From the NCBI RefSeq assembly GCF_020181615.1, contig NZ_CP084029.1:4016990-4080989 (forward strand): DNA of 64,000 nucleotides, written 5' to 3'. The number at the start of each line of letters is the position of its first letter. Position 1 is the first letter of the stretch. The notes beneath the pieces are model-generated. The model did not search any database, was not told the origin of the DNA, and saw only the letters and a program-made list of their open reading frames with translations. Positions 26,266-36,365 of the stretch are shown here, piece by piece. The position numbers and the translations under genes were made by a program. The stretch is from [Mycobacterium] crassicus (GTDB lineage: Bacteria > Actinomycetota > Actinomycetes > Mycobacteriales > Mycobacteriaceae).

Positions 26266-28419
26266 ATGACCCACGCACGTGTCGCCCAGACGAATCACCG
26301 ACCGCATCGGTCCACCAGCCGCACCCGACTGGCCGGTGCGGCTCTGGTAGCCGGGGTTTCGTTGGGATTCGGGCTGTCACCGGTCAGCGCCCCGACCGCC
26401 CACGCCGAGGTCATCGACGACGTCTTCGATCAGTTTCTGGCCGGGATCGCCGCCGACTGGGGCGGCCCGTTTGCGGCATCGGCAGGCGCCTTCGACCTCT
26501 CCGACTGGTTCCAGCAATCGATCTACCTTCCGGTTCACCACGGACTCGAGCAGTGGCTGGACACCGTGGCCGGCCAGCAGGTGGCCGAGTTGCTCAACGG
26601 GTTCGGCTCCCATGTGATCGGTGACGGCACCGCCGGCACCGAGGACGACCCGAACGGCGGTGCGGCCGGTTGGCTGTTCGGCGACGGCGGTGCCGGCTGG
26701 GACAGCGACCAGGCCGGGGTCGCCGGCGGCGCCGGCGGCGCGGCGGGACTTTTCGGCAACGGCGGGGTCGGCGGCATGGGCGGCGCCGAAGCGACCGGTG
26801 GCGCCGGTGGGGCCGGCGGCTGGCTGCTGGGTAACGGCGGCGCCGGCGGCCACGGCGGTGAGGGCGGCAACGGCGGTGACGGCGGCAACGGCATCGGGCT
26901 GTTCGCCGCAGGCGGCCACGGCGGTGACGCCGGGGACGGCGCCAGCATCTGGTCCACCCCCGGCTATGCACGACCCGCCCTGGGCGGGGCCGGCGGCAAC
27001 CCCGGGGTGCTGGGCACCCACGGCGCGGTCGGCGCCTTCGGCACCCTGGCCGGCGGCCCGCCGACCGGCAGCGGCGCGTTCACCACCGCGGGCACCTGGC
27101 TCACCGACGCCGACGGCCGGGTGCTGATCCTGCACGGCGTCAACGAGGTCAACAAGGGTGCGCCCTACACCCCCGAGGCCAACCACTTCGATGCGCAGCA
27201 CGCCGCGTACCTGGCCGCCAACGGCGTCAACGCGGTGCGGGTCGGGGTGATCTGGGCCGGGGTGGAACCCAGGCCCGGCGAGATCGACTACGACTATCTG
27301 GCGTCGATCAAGGCCACCGTGGACCTGCTCGCCTCGCACGGCATCGTCAGCATCATCGACATGCACCAGGACCTGTACAGCGACACCATCACCGGGATCG
27401 GTGACGGGGCGCCGGAGTGGGCGGTGCAGACCGGCGATGCGATCAACATCAACTTCGGCTGGCCGTGGAACTACCCGCTCAACGGCGCGGTGAACCATGC
27501 CTGGGATGCGTTCTGGTCCAACTCCGCAGCCCCGGACGGGATCGGCCTACAGAATCACTATGCCGGGATGTTCCAGGCCGTCGCCGGCTACTTCAACGGC
27601 AACCCCCACGTCGCCGGCTACGAGATCATGAACGAACCCTGGCCGGGCTCGGGCTATCTGTCGACCGCGTTCGGCAACCCGTTCTTCGACACCCAACAGC
27701 TGTCGCCGTTCTACGACCAGGTGACCGCGGCGATCCGATCGGTCGACCCGAGCACCCCGATACTCTTCGAACCCAACACCCTGTTCGGCAACCTGCCGGT
27801 GCCCACCCACGTGACCCCGCCGGACGACCCGAACACGATCTTCGCGTACCACAGCTACTGCCCCTGGTTCGCAGTCCTGGGCAGCGACATCGGCTGCTCG
27901 GCGTACGAGAGCTTCATCGCGGATCAGGCCGCCGCCTACGCCCAGACACACGACCTCCCGGCGATGCTCACCGAGTTCGGAAACACCACCGTCCCCGGTG
28001 TCATCAACGGCGGGACCGGCGCCGCCGACCAGCACGGATTCGGCTGGTTGTTCTGGGATTACAACAACGTGCTGGTCGGCGACATGGCACACCCGCCTGC
28101 CGGTGACAACATCGCGACCGACGCGATGACCGCGCTGGCCGCGCCCTACCCGCAGGCCGTGGCCGGCATCCCGGGCACCTGGTCGTTCACCGACGGCAAC
28201 TTCGCATTCAGCTACTCCACCGAGATGGCCGACGGCTCAGGTCAGTTCGCCGCCGGCACGCACACCAACATCTCGGTACCGACCAGCATCTATCCGGACG
28301 GCTACCAGGTGGTGGTCACCGGCGGGCATGTTGTCTCGGCCGCGAACGCCCCGGTGCTGGTGATCGCCTCCGACGGCGGCGCAGCCACCGTCACGGTGAC
28401 GGTGACGCCCAACAACTGA
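26266..28419 (+). CDS. Exported PGRS-like glycine-rich protein fused to a GH5 glycosidase domain
   Basis: A 717-residue protein. Residues 1-45 form a signal peptide with an Arg-rich start and an AHAEV cleavage region. Residues about 46-120 form a helical module (W-rich, SIYLPVHHGLEQW). Residues about 121-270 hold GGAGG/GNGG repeats like PE_PGRS proteins, but there is no PE domain. The rest is a glycoside hydrolase 5 barrel with acid/base Glu457 in EIMNEPW and nucleophile Glu570 in LTEFGNT. A C-terminal beta-rich module of about 70 residues resembles those of endoglycoceramidase-like GH5 enzymes. TACAGT at 26199-26204 may be its -10 box and GAGGGAA at 26250 its ribosome site. The substrate is unknown; a glycolipid or beta-glucan is possible. 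Confidence 0.88.
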   Translation: MTHARVAQTNHRPHRSTSRTRLAGAALVAGVSLGFGLSPVSAPTAHAEVIDDVFDQFLAGIAADWGGPFAASAGAFDLSDWFQQSIYLPVHHGLEQWLDTVAGQQVAELLNGFGSHVIGDGTAGTEDDPNGGAAGWLFGDGGAGWDSDQAGVAGGAGGAAGLFGNGGVGGMGGAEATGGAGGAGGWLLGNGGAGGHGGEGGNGGDGGNGIGLFAAGGHGGDAGDGASIWSTPGYARPALGGAGGNPGVLGTHGAVGAFGTLAGGPPTGSGAFTTAGTWLTDADGRVLILHGVNEVNKGAPYTPEANHFDAQHAAYLAANGVNAVRVGVIWAGVEPRPGEIDYDYLASIKATVDLLASHGIVSIIDMHQDLYSDTITGIGDGAPEWAVQTGDAININFGWPWNYPLNGAVNHAWDAFWSNSAAPDGIGLQNHYAGMFQAVAGYFNGNPHVAGYEIMNEPWPGSGYLSTAFGNPFFDTQQLSPFYDQVTAAIRSVDPSTPILFEPNTLFGNLPVPTHVTPPDDPNTIFAYHSYCPWFAVLGSDIGCSAYESFIADQAAAYAQTHDLPAMLTEFGNTTVPGVINGGTGAADQHGFGWLFWDYNNVLVGDMAHPPAGDNIATDAMTALAAPYPQAVAGIPGTWSFTDGNFAFSYSTEMADGSGQFAAGTHTNISVPTSIYPDGYQVVVTGGHVVSAANAPVLVIASDGGAATVTVTVTPNN

Positions 28420-28427
28420 TGGCCGCG

Positions 28428-28458
28428 CAGCACCCCCGGGACGGCTCCGGGTGTGCTG
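28428..28458 (+). terminator. Hairpin after the PGRS-GH5 gene
   Basis: CAGCACCCCCGGGA pairs with TCCGGGTGTGCTG (one mismatch and a bulge), loop CGGC. It starts nine bases after the stop codon, with no T-tract. Confidence 0.45.
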
Positions 28459-28469
28459 GGATCGGTTTC

Positions 28470-29108
28470 ATGACTTCCCGGTTGCTGCCCTACGCCACCT
28501 CCCCCGGCCGCCTGTTGGCCCAACTGTTCAGCGACGTCGTCGTCGCGGCGTGGACCTCGCTGTGGGTGCTGGTCGCGCTGGCCGTGCACGGCGCCGTCGC
28601 CACCATCGCCGGGGTGGGCCGGCAGTTCGAGCGGGGCGCCAATGGGGTGGCCGAGAGCCTGTCCTCGGCCGGGCAGAGCGCCGACCGTATTCCGTTGGTG
28701 GGCGACGCGGTGAGCAAGCCACTGACCGCCGCCGGCGAGGCGGCGGTCGACATCGCCGGCGCCGGCCACGACCTGAACACCACCGCCGGCTGGCTGGCCT
28801 ACCTGCTGGCGGTGGCGGTCGCCGCACCGCCGATCCTGGCGGTGGCGATGCCGTGGCTGGCATTGCGGCTGCGGTTCTTCCGACGTAAGCGGGCGGTGCT
28901 GGCGCTGGCCGCCACACCGGCCGGGATCGAGTTACTGGCCTTACGGGCGCTCGCGACCCGACCGCACCGCGCGCTGACCGCGGTCAGTCCCGACCCGGTC
29001 GGTGCGTGGCGGCATCAGAACCTGGCCGTCATTGCCGAGTTGGCCGCCGTCGAGCTGCGATCGGCCGGGCTGGCCCGGCATCCCCGATCGAGGGCCCCGG
29101 CGAGCTAG
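28470..29108 (+). CDS. Membrane protein (Rv0779c-like)
   Basis: A 212-residue protein with two hydrophobic stretches: residues about 20-50 (DVVVAAWTSLWVLVALAVHG) and about 108-135 (AYLLAVAVAAPPILAVAMP). The segment between them is helical (GANGVAESLSSAG, VSKPLTAAGEAAVDIAG). The C-terminal 75 residues are Ala/Leu/Arg-rich and probably cytoplasmic. Position between purC and cyp126 matches Rv0779c of M. tuberculosis as I recall. No enzymatic motif is present. ATG 28470 is chosen because it follows the hairpin and needs no overlap. Confidence 0.78.
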   Translation: MTSRLLPYATSPGRLLAQLFSDVVVAAWTSLWVLVALAVHGAVATIAGVGRQFERGANGVAESLSSAGQSADRIPLVGDAVSKPLTAAGEAAVDIAGAGHDLNTTAGWLAYLLAVAVAAPPILAVAMPWLALRLRFFRRKRAVLALAATPAGIELLALRALATRPHRALTAVSPDPVGAWRHQNLAVIAELAAVELRSAGLARHPRSRAPAS

Positions 29109-29111
29109 GCT
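29106..29111 (+). promoter_or_regulatory. -10 box for leaderless DUF6394-like gene
   Basis: TAGGCT is followed by six bases and GTG 29118. The box overlaps the TAG stop of the preceding gene. Confidence 0.6.
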
Positions 29112-29117
29112 GCCGCT

Positions 29118-29504
29118 GTGAACCTCGAGAAGGTGGTTTTCGGCTTCTTCGTACTGCTGGCGGCGACATTGAATTTCGGGTTCTTCGTGGGCGATGTCGG
29201 CGATCCGGTCATCCACAACGCGTGGGAGCTCTTCCTCGCCCTCATCGTCGCCTTCATCACCTCGATCCTGAAGTTCGGCGACCGCACCCAGCTCGGTGCG
29301 GTCCATCTGGCGACCAGCCTGGTCGCGCTGCTGCAGCTCGTCGCCGCGGCCGGGATGTGGGTCTACTACACCCAGGTCTCGATCTACGGCCTGGACCAGC
29401 ATGCGACGGCCAGCGTGGTGTCGCTGTCGGGCGGGGCACTGCTGGCCAACATCGTGTCCGTCACTCTGCTGGTGGTCGAAACGGCCTCGTTCAGGCGTCG
29501 CTAG
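29118..29504 (+). CDS. Four-helix membrane protein (DUF6394-like)
   Basis: A 128-residue protein with four predicted membrane segments: VVFGFFVLLAATLNFGFFV, the region around ELFLALIVAFITSIL, VHLATSLVALLQLVAAAGMW and LLANIVSVTLLVVE. The motif LKFGDRTQLGAVHLATSLVA between helices 2 and 3 is what I remember for DUF6394 proteins, which have no known function. The start is GTG 29118 with a leaderless promoter. It lies 23 nt before a TrkA-domain potassium channel gene, so the two proteins probably form one transport system. Confidence 0.75.
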   Translation: MNLEKVVFGFFVLLAATLNFGFFVGDVGDPVIHNAWELFLALIVAFITSILKFGDRTQLGAVHLATSLVALLQLVAAAGMWVYYTQVSIYGLDQHATASVVSLSGGALLANIVSVTLLVVETASFRRR

Positions 29505-29527
29505 CCGCCGAAAGCCGCCCTTGACCG

Positions 29528-31279
29528 ATGCCGAATCCCCTGCAGCTGTTCGCGTTCTGGACCCGGCGATCGACCAAGCCGCGGCCCAAGCCGATCCGGG
29601 TTCCGACGACGGACCAGACCACCGAAGTCATCTTCTTGTTCATGCGGCGGATGCGTGCGCCGTTTATCGTCGTCATCGCCAACTTCAGCATCTGCACCAC
29701 CGGTCTGATGCTGATGCCCGGCGCCGACGCGCAGGGCAACCCCTACCGGCTGACCCCCTTCGACGCCTTCTACCAGATGACGATCACCTTGACGACGGTC
29801 GGCTACAGCGAGGTCCCGCACGCCTTCAGCTATCCGCAGCGGATGTGGCTGTCGATGTCGATCTACCTGGTCGTGATCAGCTGGGCCTTCGCCATCGGTG
29901 TCTTCCTCTCGGTCCTCAACGACACCGCGTTTCAAGATGCCATCGCCGCGCAGCGGTTCCGCCGGCAGGTACGGCGGATGGTCGAACCGTTCGTCATCAT
30001 CGCCGGCTACGGCCAGGCCGGTCGGGCCGTCGGCGCCGAACTGGACGAACAAGGGCGCCGGTTCGTCGTCATCGACAAGCGGGAATCCAGGATCGCGGCG
30101 GTGGTCACCGAGCAACTCAGTTCAGATGTCCCCGCGATCGAGGGCGACTGCGCCATCCCACCCCTGCTCGGTGTGGCCGGTCTCGCCCACCGCGACTGCG
30201 AGGGCGTCCTGGCCCTGACCGACGATGACGACGCGAACCTCGCGGTGGTGATGGCGGTGGCGCTGCTGCGGCCCGAGGTGCCGGTGTTCGCCCGCTGCAG
30301 CGACCCGACGATCCAGGCCCGCATCGAACGCTTCTCCCCGGCCGGGATCATCAACCCCGGCGACCGGTTCGGCGAGTACCTCGCCTTGTCGATCCTCCGT
30401 CCGATCAACCACCAGCTGCTGCGCTGGCTGATGGACAACGACGAGGATCAGCTACCACCGCTGCGGCGGGGCCTGGCCGCCGGCCGCTGGGTGGTGTGCG
30501 CCGACCCCGAGTTCGGCGACGAGCTGACTCGCGATCTGATCGCCAGCGGAGTGGCCGTGGACCTCGCCGACGCAGCCGACGGTGACCTCGACATCGCCGA
30601 CGCCATCGGGTTCATCGCCGGGACCGGGAACGACACCACGAATATCGCCATCGCCGAGCAGGCCCGGTTGGCCAACCCCGATGTCTACCTGGTGGTCCGT
30701 CAGCAGACGGACACCAAGAAGGCCCTGCTCGACGCACTGCAGATCGACTCGGTGTACATCGCCACCGAACTCGTCGCCCGTGAGGTCCTGGCCCGGACCC
30801 TCACCCCGGTGTTCTGGAGCTTCGTCGAGCACACCTTCGGGCGTGATGAGGCATGGGCCACCGAGGTGCGTGACCACCTGCAGGAATGCTGCGGACGCCG
30901 CACCCCTCAGCGCGGGGTGATCACGCTGTCGCCCGAACAGACCCCGGCGATCGCCGACTGGCTGCGGCGGGGGGAAACCCTGACGCTGACCGACCTCGTC
31001 CGCCGGCCCGACGACCGCGACGTGGCCTTGCCACTGGCTGTCCTGGTCCTGCTGCGTGACGGTGTGCCGACGTTCATGCCGGCCCCGGAGACCGCGCTGA
31101 CGCTGGGCGACCAGGTGCTGCTGGTCGGCAAGTCCGACGGGCTCTCGCAGGTGCGGGATATCTGCCACCATCCGACCACGGTGGAGTACCTGGCTACCGG
31201 CCGCGATGTTCCCTTGACCTGGGTTTGGGCCAAACTGACCGCTCGGTCCCGCCGCGCCGCCGCAGCACGGGCCAACTGA
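29528..31279 (+). CDS. Potassium channel with cytoplasmic TrkA-N (RCK) domains
   Basis: A 583-residue protein. Two membrane helices (about 45-62 and 105-128) flank a pore with selectivity filter TTVGYSEV (residues 89-96, a TVGYG variant with Ser in place of the usual Gly-Asp). An RCK/TrkA-N domain begins at IIAGYGQAGRAVGAEL near residue 158, with a second TrkA-N-like half around residue 320 and a TrkA-C-like end (ALTLGDQVLLVGKSDGL). Ligand-gated K+ flux controlled by nucleotide binding is expected. It follows the DUF6394-like gene by 23 nt and overlaps the convergent TDT gene by 86 nt. Confidence 0.9.
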   Translation: MPNPLQLFAFWTRRSTKPRPKPIRVPTTDQTTEVIFLFMRRMRAPFIVVIANFSICTTGLMLMPGADAQGNPYRLTPFDAFYQMTITLTTVGYSEVPHAFSYPQRMWLSMSIYLVVISWAFAIGVFLSVLNDTAFQDAIAAQRFRRQVRRMVEPFVIIAGYGQAGRAVGAELDEQGRRFVVIDKRESRIAAVVTEQLSSDVPAIEGDCAIPPLLGVAGLAHRDCEGVLALTDDDDANLAVVMAVALLRPEVPVFARCSDPTIQARIERFSPAGIINPGDRFGEYLALSILRPINHQLLRWLMDNDEDQLPPLRRGLAAGRWVVCADPEFGDELTRDLIASGVAVDLADAADGDLDIADAIGFIAGTGNDTTNIAIAEQARLANPDVYLVVRQQTDTKKALLDALQIDSVYIATELVAREVLARTLTPVFWSFVEHTFGRDEAWATEVRDHLQECCGRRTPQRGVITLSPEQTPAIADWLRRGETLTLTDLVRRPDDRDVALPLAVLVLLRDGVPTFMPAPETALTLGDQVLLVGKSDGLSQVRDICHHPTTVEYLATGRDVPLTWVWAKLTARSRRAAAARAN

Positions 31280-32225
31280 CGGCTCTCGCACGCAGCAGCC
31301 CGGCTACCGCCACGATCACCCAGGCCGTCAACGCATTCCAGAAGAACACCAGAGACACCGTGGTCAGGGCGGGCGTGTGCAGCTCGGTTGCCATCGCTGC
31401 GGTGGCCACCGCGTACATCCCCAACGGGAACACCAGCGCCCACCAGGCGCCGGTGAACTGCAGGACCGCCGGGCGCCGGTTGACCCGATGCAGCATGAAG
31501 TAGACCAGCGGCGGGATCCACCCGCTGGCCAACGCCCACGTCACGACCGTCACGGCGCGCACCGGCCCGGCCAGCCAATCCGCCGTCACGCCGTAGATGG
31601 AGTGACCGGCCAGGGTGGCGATCGCCAACGCCCCCATCAGGATCCAGTCATCCGGCTCGAAACCCTCACGGTCCTTACGCTCGTCGGCGGTGCGCCACAG
31701 GATGAGCCAGGTCATCACCAGGTAGACCGCCATCGCCAGCAGCCAGATCGCCAAGGCCACCACCGCCCACCCGCGATCACCGGTGTGACGGGCTACCTGC
31801 GCGACGACGATCGCCAGGCCCGACGTGCCGACACCGGCCAACTCCCAGGAGCCGCGGGCCGCAGTGTGCAGCGAGGCCAGCCCCCGCGAAGCCATGCTGC
31901 GGCAGGTCAGGACGGTCAGCACCAGCCACGCCGACAGCGCCACCACGCCCAGGGCCCGTACCACCACGGGGTGGGCGAACAGTCGGGAATCCAGCACCGC
32001 GCATGCGGCAACGAAGGTGAACAACCGCAGCGTGACGTCGGGGTCGCGAAGATCCCATCGACTGATCGAGCCGGCGGCGACCACCATCAGCACCGCCATC
32101 GTGGCGGTCGCGATCACGCCCAAAGCCTCAGAGAGCCAACGGTAGTGGTGATTCTGCGCGGCGATCGACAGGATTCCGGTGGCCATCACCACCGCGAAGA
32201 CGTCCGGTGCCGGCCGCCGGATCAT
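31194..32225 (-). CDS. TDT-family (TehA/SLAC1-like) transporter
   Basis: A 343-residue, ten-helix membrane protein of the tellurite-resistance/dicarboxylate transporter family. The N-terminal [18 protein letters not shown] and [18 protein letters not shown] near the end fit the family pattern. ATG 32225 overlaps the cyp126 stop (ATGA), which favours it over an upstream ATG at 32291 lying inside cyp126. The C-terminus is basic (RSREHRGR). It reads 86 nt into the end of the convergent K+ channel gene. The substrate is not predictable: anion, dicarboxylate or tellurite. Confidence 0.86.
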   Translation of the reverse strand: MIRRPAPDVFAVVMATGILSIAAQNHHYRWLSEALGVIATATMAVLMVVAAGSISRWDLRDPDVTLRLFTFVAACAVLDSRLFAHPVVVRALGVVALSAWLVLTVLTCRSMASRGLASLHTAARGSWELAGVGTSGLAIVVAQVARHTGDRGWAVVALAIWLLAMAVYLVMTWLILWRTADERKDREGFEPDDWILMGALAIATLAGHSIYGVTADWLAGPVRAVTVVTWALASGWIPPLVYFMLHRVNRRPAVLQFTGAWWALVFPLGMYAVATAAMATELHTPALTTVSLVFFWNALTAWVIVAVAGLLRARAVSWPVLRRRGGTERSVWPKPRSREHRGR

Positions 32226-33454
32226 GGCCCGGAACGCCCTAGTTCCACCATCATGTGCCGCATTCCGGTGTGCCGGTTGCTGCGAGTCCATTCCACCGGC
32301 GCCACCACCGCCACCTCATCGAACCGGCCGAGCAGCTCCTCATAGAGCACCCGCAATTCGAGTCTGGCCAGATGTGCACCCAGACAGAAGTGCGCACCAT
32401 GTCCAAACCCGATGTGCGGATTGGGTTTCCGGGTGATGTCGAACTCGCCCGCCCGGTCGAACACGGCGTCGTCGCGGTTCGCCGAGCCCTCCCACACCAG
32501 CACCTTGTCGCCGGCCTCGATCGTCTTACCGCCCAGTACCGTCCGGCGGGTGGCGGTGCGCCGTTTCGACGGAGCCGGCGACGTCCAGCGGATGATCTCC
32601 TCGATCGCGGTCGGCAGCAGCCCGAGATCGTCACGCAGCAAACGCAATTGGTCGGGCTGCTGGGCCAGCGCCAGTATCCCCCCGGCGATGGCGTTGCGGG
32701 TGGTCTCCGCGCCGGCGCTGAACAGCAGCTGGAAGAACAGATACACCTCGAGGTCGCTGAGCGCCGGATCGGTCGAGTTGGCCACCACCGACAGCATGTC
32801 GTCGCCCGGTTCGGCGCGTTTGGCCGCGATCAACTCCTGCCCGAAGGTGTAGACCCGGTTACCGGCGTCCTCGATCGACAGCCGCGACACCACCGCAGCG
32901 CGCGAACCGCGGAAGTCGAAGCTGGGTTCGATCGCCTCGAACAGCCAGTGCCGGTCGGCCTCGGGGACCCCCAGCAGTAGGCAGATCATCTGCATCGGCA
33001 ACTCGGCGGCGATGTCGACCAGGAAGTCGAAGGGCACCCCCGGCTCGATCTCGTCCAGCAGCGCCCGCGCACGGCGCCGCAGGTCTTCTTCGACACGGCG
33101 GATCATCCGCGGCGTCAGCCCGGAGCTGACCAGCCGGCGGACCTGCGTGTGCCTCGGCTCGTCCATCATGTTCAGCAGTTGACCGGCGATCGGCAGGTCC
33201 TGCAGCACCGTGCCGCCGTAGGCGCGGTCCCCGCCGGTCACCGACGAATAGGTGTCCGCGTCCCGCAGCACCTCAAGGGTCTCGGCGTGGGTGGCCACCG
33301 ACCAGAAGCCTTCGCCGTCCGGGGTGTGCGCGGTCGGGTCGTGCCAGAACACCGGCGCGACCCGGCGGTGCAGCGCGAACAGCTCGTGAGGGAAGCCGTC
33401 GGCGAAGTTGTCCAGATCGGTGAAGTCGACAGCTGCCAGCCGCTGGACGTCCAT
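32222..33454 (-). CDS. cyp126: Cytochrome P450 CYP126
   Basis: A 410-residue soluble P450. The I-helix motif is [10 protein letters not shown], the ExxR motif is EEIIR, and the heme-binding loop is [14 protein letters not shown]. Sequence and place, 5 nt after purB, match CYP126 (Rv0778), a P450 of unknown native substrate. Electrons would come from a separate ferredoxin; the one at 54038 is a candidate. It is followed by an overlapping TDT transporter gene. Confidence 0.95.
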   Translation of the reverse strand: MDVQRLAAVDFTDLDNFADGFPHELFALHRRVAPVFWHDPTAHTPDGEGFWSVATHAETLEVLRDADTYSSVTGGDRAYGGTVLQDLPIAGQLLNMMDEPRHTQVRRLVSSGLTPRMIRRVEEDLRRRARALLDEIEPGVPFDFLVDIAAELPMQMICLLLGVPEADRHWLFEAIEPSFDFRGSRAAVVSRLSIEDAGNRVYTFGQELIAAKRAEPGDDMLSVVANSTDPALSDLEVYLFFQLLFSAGAETTRNAIAGGILALAQQPDQLRLLRDDLGLLPTAIEEIIRWTSPAPSKRRTATRRTVLGGKTIEAGDKVLVWEGSANRDDAVFDRAGEFDITRKPNPHIGFGHGAHFCLGAHLARLELRVLYEELLGRFDEVAVVAPVEWTRSNRHTGMRHMMVELGRSGP

Positions 33455-33459
33455 GCGCG

Positions 33460-34878
33460 TTACAGGATCGCGCCCGGGACGTAGCCGGCCGCCGTCGGAT
33501 ACCGTTCCAGCAGTTCTTGCACCGCCGCAAACACCCGATCGACCTGGTCGGCGGCCGCCCCGGTGAACGCCTGCCGGTCGGCGACGGCCGCCTCCAGCGC
33601 GGCCCTGTCCAACGGCAGCCGGTCGTCGGCGGCCAGCCGGTCCAGCAGGTCGGGCTCGGCGCCGCGTTCGCGCATCGCCAGCGCGACGGCCACCGCGTGC
33701 TCCTTGATGACCTCATGGGCGGCCTCCCGGCCCATCCCGGCACGCACGGCGGCGATCAGCACCTTGGTGGTGGCCAGGAACGGCAGGTAGCGGTCCAGCT
33801 CGCGGGTGATCACCGCCGGGTAGGCGCCGAATTCGTCAAGCACGGTCAAAAACGTCTCGATCTGCCCGTCAACGGCGAAGAAGGCGTCCGGCAGCGCGAC
33901 TCGACGCACCACCGAGCAGAACACGTCGCCCTCGTTCCACTGCGCGCCGGCCAGTTCGGCGGCCATCGACGCGTAGCCGCGCAACACCACCTGCAGGCCG
34001 TTGACCCGCTCGCAACTGCGGGTGTTCATCTTGTGCGGCATCGCCGAAGAACCCACCTGGCCTTCGGCGAAGCCCTCGGTGACCAGTTCGTGGCCGGCCA
34101 TCAGCCGGATGGTGTGCGCCAGCGAGGACGGGCCGGCCCCGAGCTGCACCAGGGCGGAGATGACGTCGTGGTCCAGCGAGCGGGGGTAGACCTGCCCAAC
34201 GCTGGTCAGCACCGCGTCGAAGCCGAGGAAGTCCGCGACCCGGCGTTCCAGCTCGGCCAGCTTGGCGGTGTCGCCGTCGAACAGGTCGAGCATGTCCTGG
34301 GCGGTGCCCATCGGGCCCTTGATGCCGCGCAGCGGGTAGCGCGCGATCAGCTCGCGTAACCGGGTCAGGGCGATCAGCAGTTCCTCGGCGGCGCTGGCGA
34401 ACCGCTTGCCCAGGGTGGTGGCCTGGGCGGCGACGTTGTGGCTGCGCCCGGCCATCACCAGCTCGCGGTTGTCCTGGGCGCGCAGCGCCAGCCGGATCGC
34501 CACCGCAACCCCGTGGTGGTGAACCAGCTGCAGGGACTGGCGGATCTGCATCTGCTCGACGTTCTCGGTCAGATCCCGGCTGGTCATGCCCTTGTGGATG
34601 TGCTCGTGCCCGGCGAGTGCGTTGAACTCCTCGATGCGGGCCTTGACGTCGTGGCGGGTCACCCGTTCCCGGTCGGCGATTGACGCCAGGTCGACATCCT
34701 CGAGCACCCGCTCGTAGTCGGCGAGGACGTTGTCCGGCACCTGCACACCCAGTTCGGACTGGGCGCGCAGCACGGCCAGCCACAACCGGCGTTCAGCGAC
34801 GATCTTGGCCCTCGGCGACCAGATGTCGGTCATCGCGGCGCTGGCATAGCGGGTGGCCAGCACATTGGGAATGCTCAC
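33460..34878 (-). CDS. purB: Adenylosuccinate lyase
   Basis: A 472-residue fumarase/aspartase-superfamily enzyme that acts twice in purine synthesis (SAICAR and adenylosuccinate cleavage). The family signature [10 protein letters not shown] contains the catalytic Ser loop, and the N-terminal region shows [11 protein letters not shown] and a His in [10 protein letters not shown]. The start is GTG 34878 with AGGTAGG nearby. It stands 21 nt downstream of pntB and 5 nt upstream of cyp126, so it may be read through from pnt. Confidence 0.97.
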   Translation of the reverse strand: MSIPNVLATRYASAAMTDIWSPRAKIVAERRLWLAVLRAQSELGVQVPDNVLADYERVLEDVDLASIADRERVTRHDVKARIEEFNALAGHEHIHKGMTSRDLTENVEQMQIRQSLQLVHHHGVAVAIRLALRAQDNRELVMAGRSHNVAAQATTLGKRFASAAEELLIALTRLRELIARYPLRGIKGPMGTAQDMLDLFDGDTAKLAELERRVADFLGFDAVLTSVGQVYPRSLDHDVISALVQLGAGPSSLAHTIRLMAGHELVTEGFAEGQVGSSAMPHKMNTRSCERVNGLQVVLRGYASMAAELAGAQWNEGDVFCSVVRRVALPDAFFAVDGQIETFLTVLDEFGAYPAVITRELDRYLPFLATTKVLIAAVRAGMGREAAHEVIKEHAVAVALAMRERGAEPDLLDRLAADDRLPLDRAALEAAVADRQAFTGAAADQVDRVFAAVQELLERYPTAAGYVPGAIL

Positions 34879-34899
34879 GAGGACCTACCTTATCGGCAT

Positions 34900-36321
34900 C
34901 TAGAGTGCGCGCAGGATGTCCTCGACGCGGTCCTTGGCGTCGCCGAAGAGCATGGCGGAGTTCTGCCGGAAGAACAGCGGGTTCTGCACGCCGGCGTAGC
35001 CCGATGCCATGGAACGCTTGAAGATGATGACGTTGTCGGCGTCCCACACGGTCAGCACCGGCATGCCCGCGATGGGGCTCGACGGGTCTTCGGCGGCGGC
35101 CGGGTTGACGGTGTCGTTAGCGCCGATCACCAGGACGACCGACGTGTTGTCGAAGTCCTCGTTGATCTCGTCCATCTCCAGCACGATGTCGTAGGGCACC
35201 TTGGCCTCGGCCAGCAGCACATTCATGTGCCCCGGCAGCCGGCCGGCGACCGGGTGGATGCCGAAGCGCACGTTGACGCCGCGGTCCCGCAACTTGCGGG
35301 TGAGGTCGGCGACCCCGTACTGGGCCTGGGCCACCGCCATGCCGTAGCCCGGGGTGATGATCACCGAGTCGGCACCGGTCAGCAGTTCGGCCACCCCATC
35401 AGCGGTGATCTCGCGGTGCTCGCCGTAGTCCTTGTCCTCGGCCGGGCCGGCCTCGATGCCGAAGCCGCCGGCGATCACCGAGATGAACGAGCGGTTCATC
35501 GCCTTGCACATGATGTAGGACAGGTAGGCACCCGAGGAGCCCACCAGCGCACCGGTGATGATCAGCAGGTCGTTGGAGAGCAGGAAGCCCGAGGCCGCCG
35601 CCGCCCAGCCCGAGTAGCTGTTGAGCATCGAGACCACCACCGGCATGTCGCCGCCGCCGATCGAGGCCACCAGGTGCCAGCCCAACGCCAGCGCCAGCAC
35701 GGTCACGACCACCAGCAGCCACAGGTTGGGTTCCATGCAGAACCACACCGTCAGAGCTACGAACGCCACCAGCGCGCCGATGTTGAGGAAATTCTTGCCG
35801 GGCAGCATCAGCGGGTTGGACTTCATCCGCCCCGACAACTTGAGGTTCGCCACGATCGAGCCGGTGAAGGTGACCGCACCGATGAACACCCCGATGAACA
35901 CCTCAGCCGAGTGGATGCCGAACATCCCGGTGGCCGCCAGTTCCCGGGCGGCCTCCCCGCACGGGCGGTTCTCGACGTGCAGGTAGCCGTTCCAGCCGAC
36001 GAGCACAGCGGCCAGACCGACGAACGAGTGCAGCAGTGCGATCAGCTCGGGCATGCCGGTCATCTCGACGACCTTGGCCCGCCACAGGCCGACCGCCGCA
36101 CCCACCACGGTGGCCCCGATCAGCAGCCCCAGGCCGATCGGCCCGATGCCGTGGTGCACGGCGAGCGTGATCGTCGCCGCCAGCGCCACGGTCATGCCGA
36201 CGATGCCGAAGTTGTTGCCGGCCTTGGACGTCTCATGCTTGCTCAGCCCGGCCAGCGCCAGGATGAACAACAGGGCCGCGACGATGTATGCCGCCGACGC
36301 GGCGGTCTGCACAGATAACAT
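34900..36321 (-). CDS. pntB: NAD(P) transhydrogenase subunit beta
   Basis: A 473-residue proton-translocating transhydrogenase subunit. Nine or so membrane helices occupy the first 270 residues. The C-terminal NADP(H)-binding domain shows [13 protein letters not shown] and [15 protein letters not shown], then MPVLTVWDA. It works with PntA to couple proton flow to NADPH formation. It starts 44 nt after pntA. In M. tuberculosis the pnt genes lie elsewhere (Rv0155-Rv0157), so their place next to purB is a rearrangement relative to that genome. Confidence 0.96.
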   Translation of the reverse strand: MLSVQTAASAAYIVAALLFILALAGLSKHETSKAGNNFGIVGMTVALAATITLAVHHGIGPIGLGLLIGATVVGAAVGLWRAKVVEMTGMPELIALLHSFVGLAAVLVGWNGYLHVENRPCGEAARELAATGMFGIHSAEVFIGVFIGAVTFTGSIVANLKLSGRMKSNPLMLPGKNFLNIGALVAFVALTVWFCMEPNLWLLVVVTVLALALGWHLVASIGGGDMPVVVSMLNSYSGWAAAASGFLLSNDLLIITGALVGSSGAYLSYIMCKAMNRSFISVIAGGFGIEAGPAEDKDYGEHREITADGVAELLTGADSVIITPGYGMAVAQAQYGVADLTRKLRDRGVNVRFGIHPVAGRLPGHMNVLLAEAKVPYDIVLEMDEINEDFDNTSVVLVIGANDTVNPAAAEDPSSPIAGMPVLTVWDADNVIIFKRSMASGYAGVQNPLFFRQNSAMLFGDAKDRVEDILRAL

Positions 36322-36365
36322 TTGCGGGTCTACTCCAACTATTTCAGGCGTCCGGGGCGCAGGCT

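Noticed and set aside
26640..27010. Short regular repeats that might suggest a CRISPR array
   Set aside because: They are in-frame GGAGG/GNGG codon repeats without constant-length spacers. No CRISPR array or cas gene is seen anywhere in the window.
26377..27498. A 373-codon minus-strand frame opposite the PGRS-GH5 gene
   Set aside because: It is the mirror of GC-rich glycine codons. The plus-strand frame has a signal peptide and GH5 catalytic motifs; the minus frame has none.
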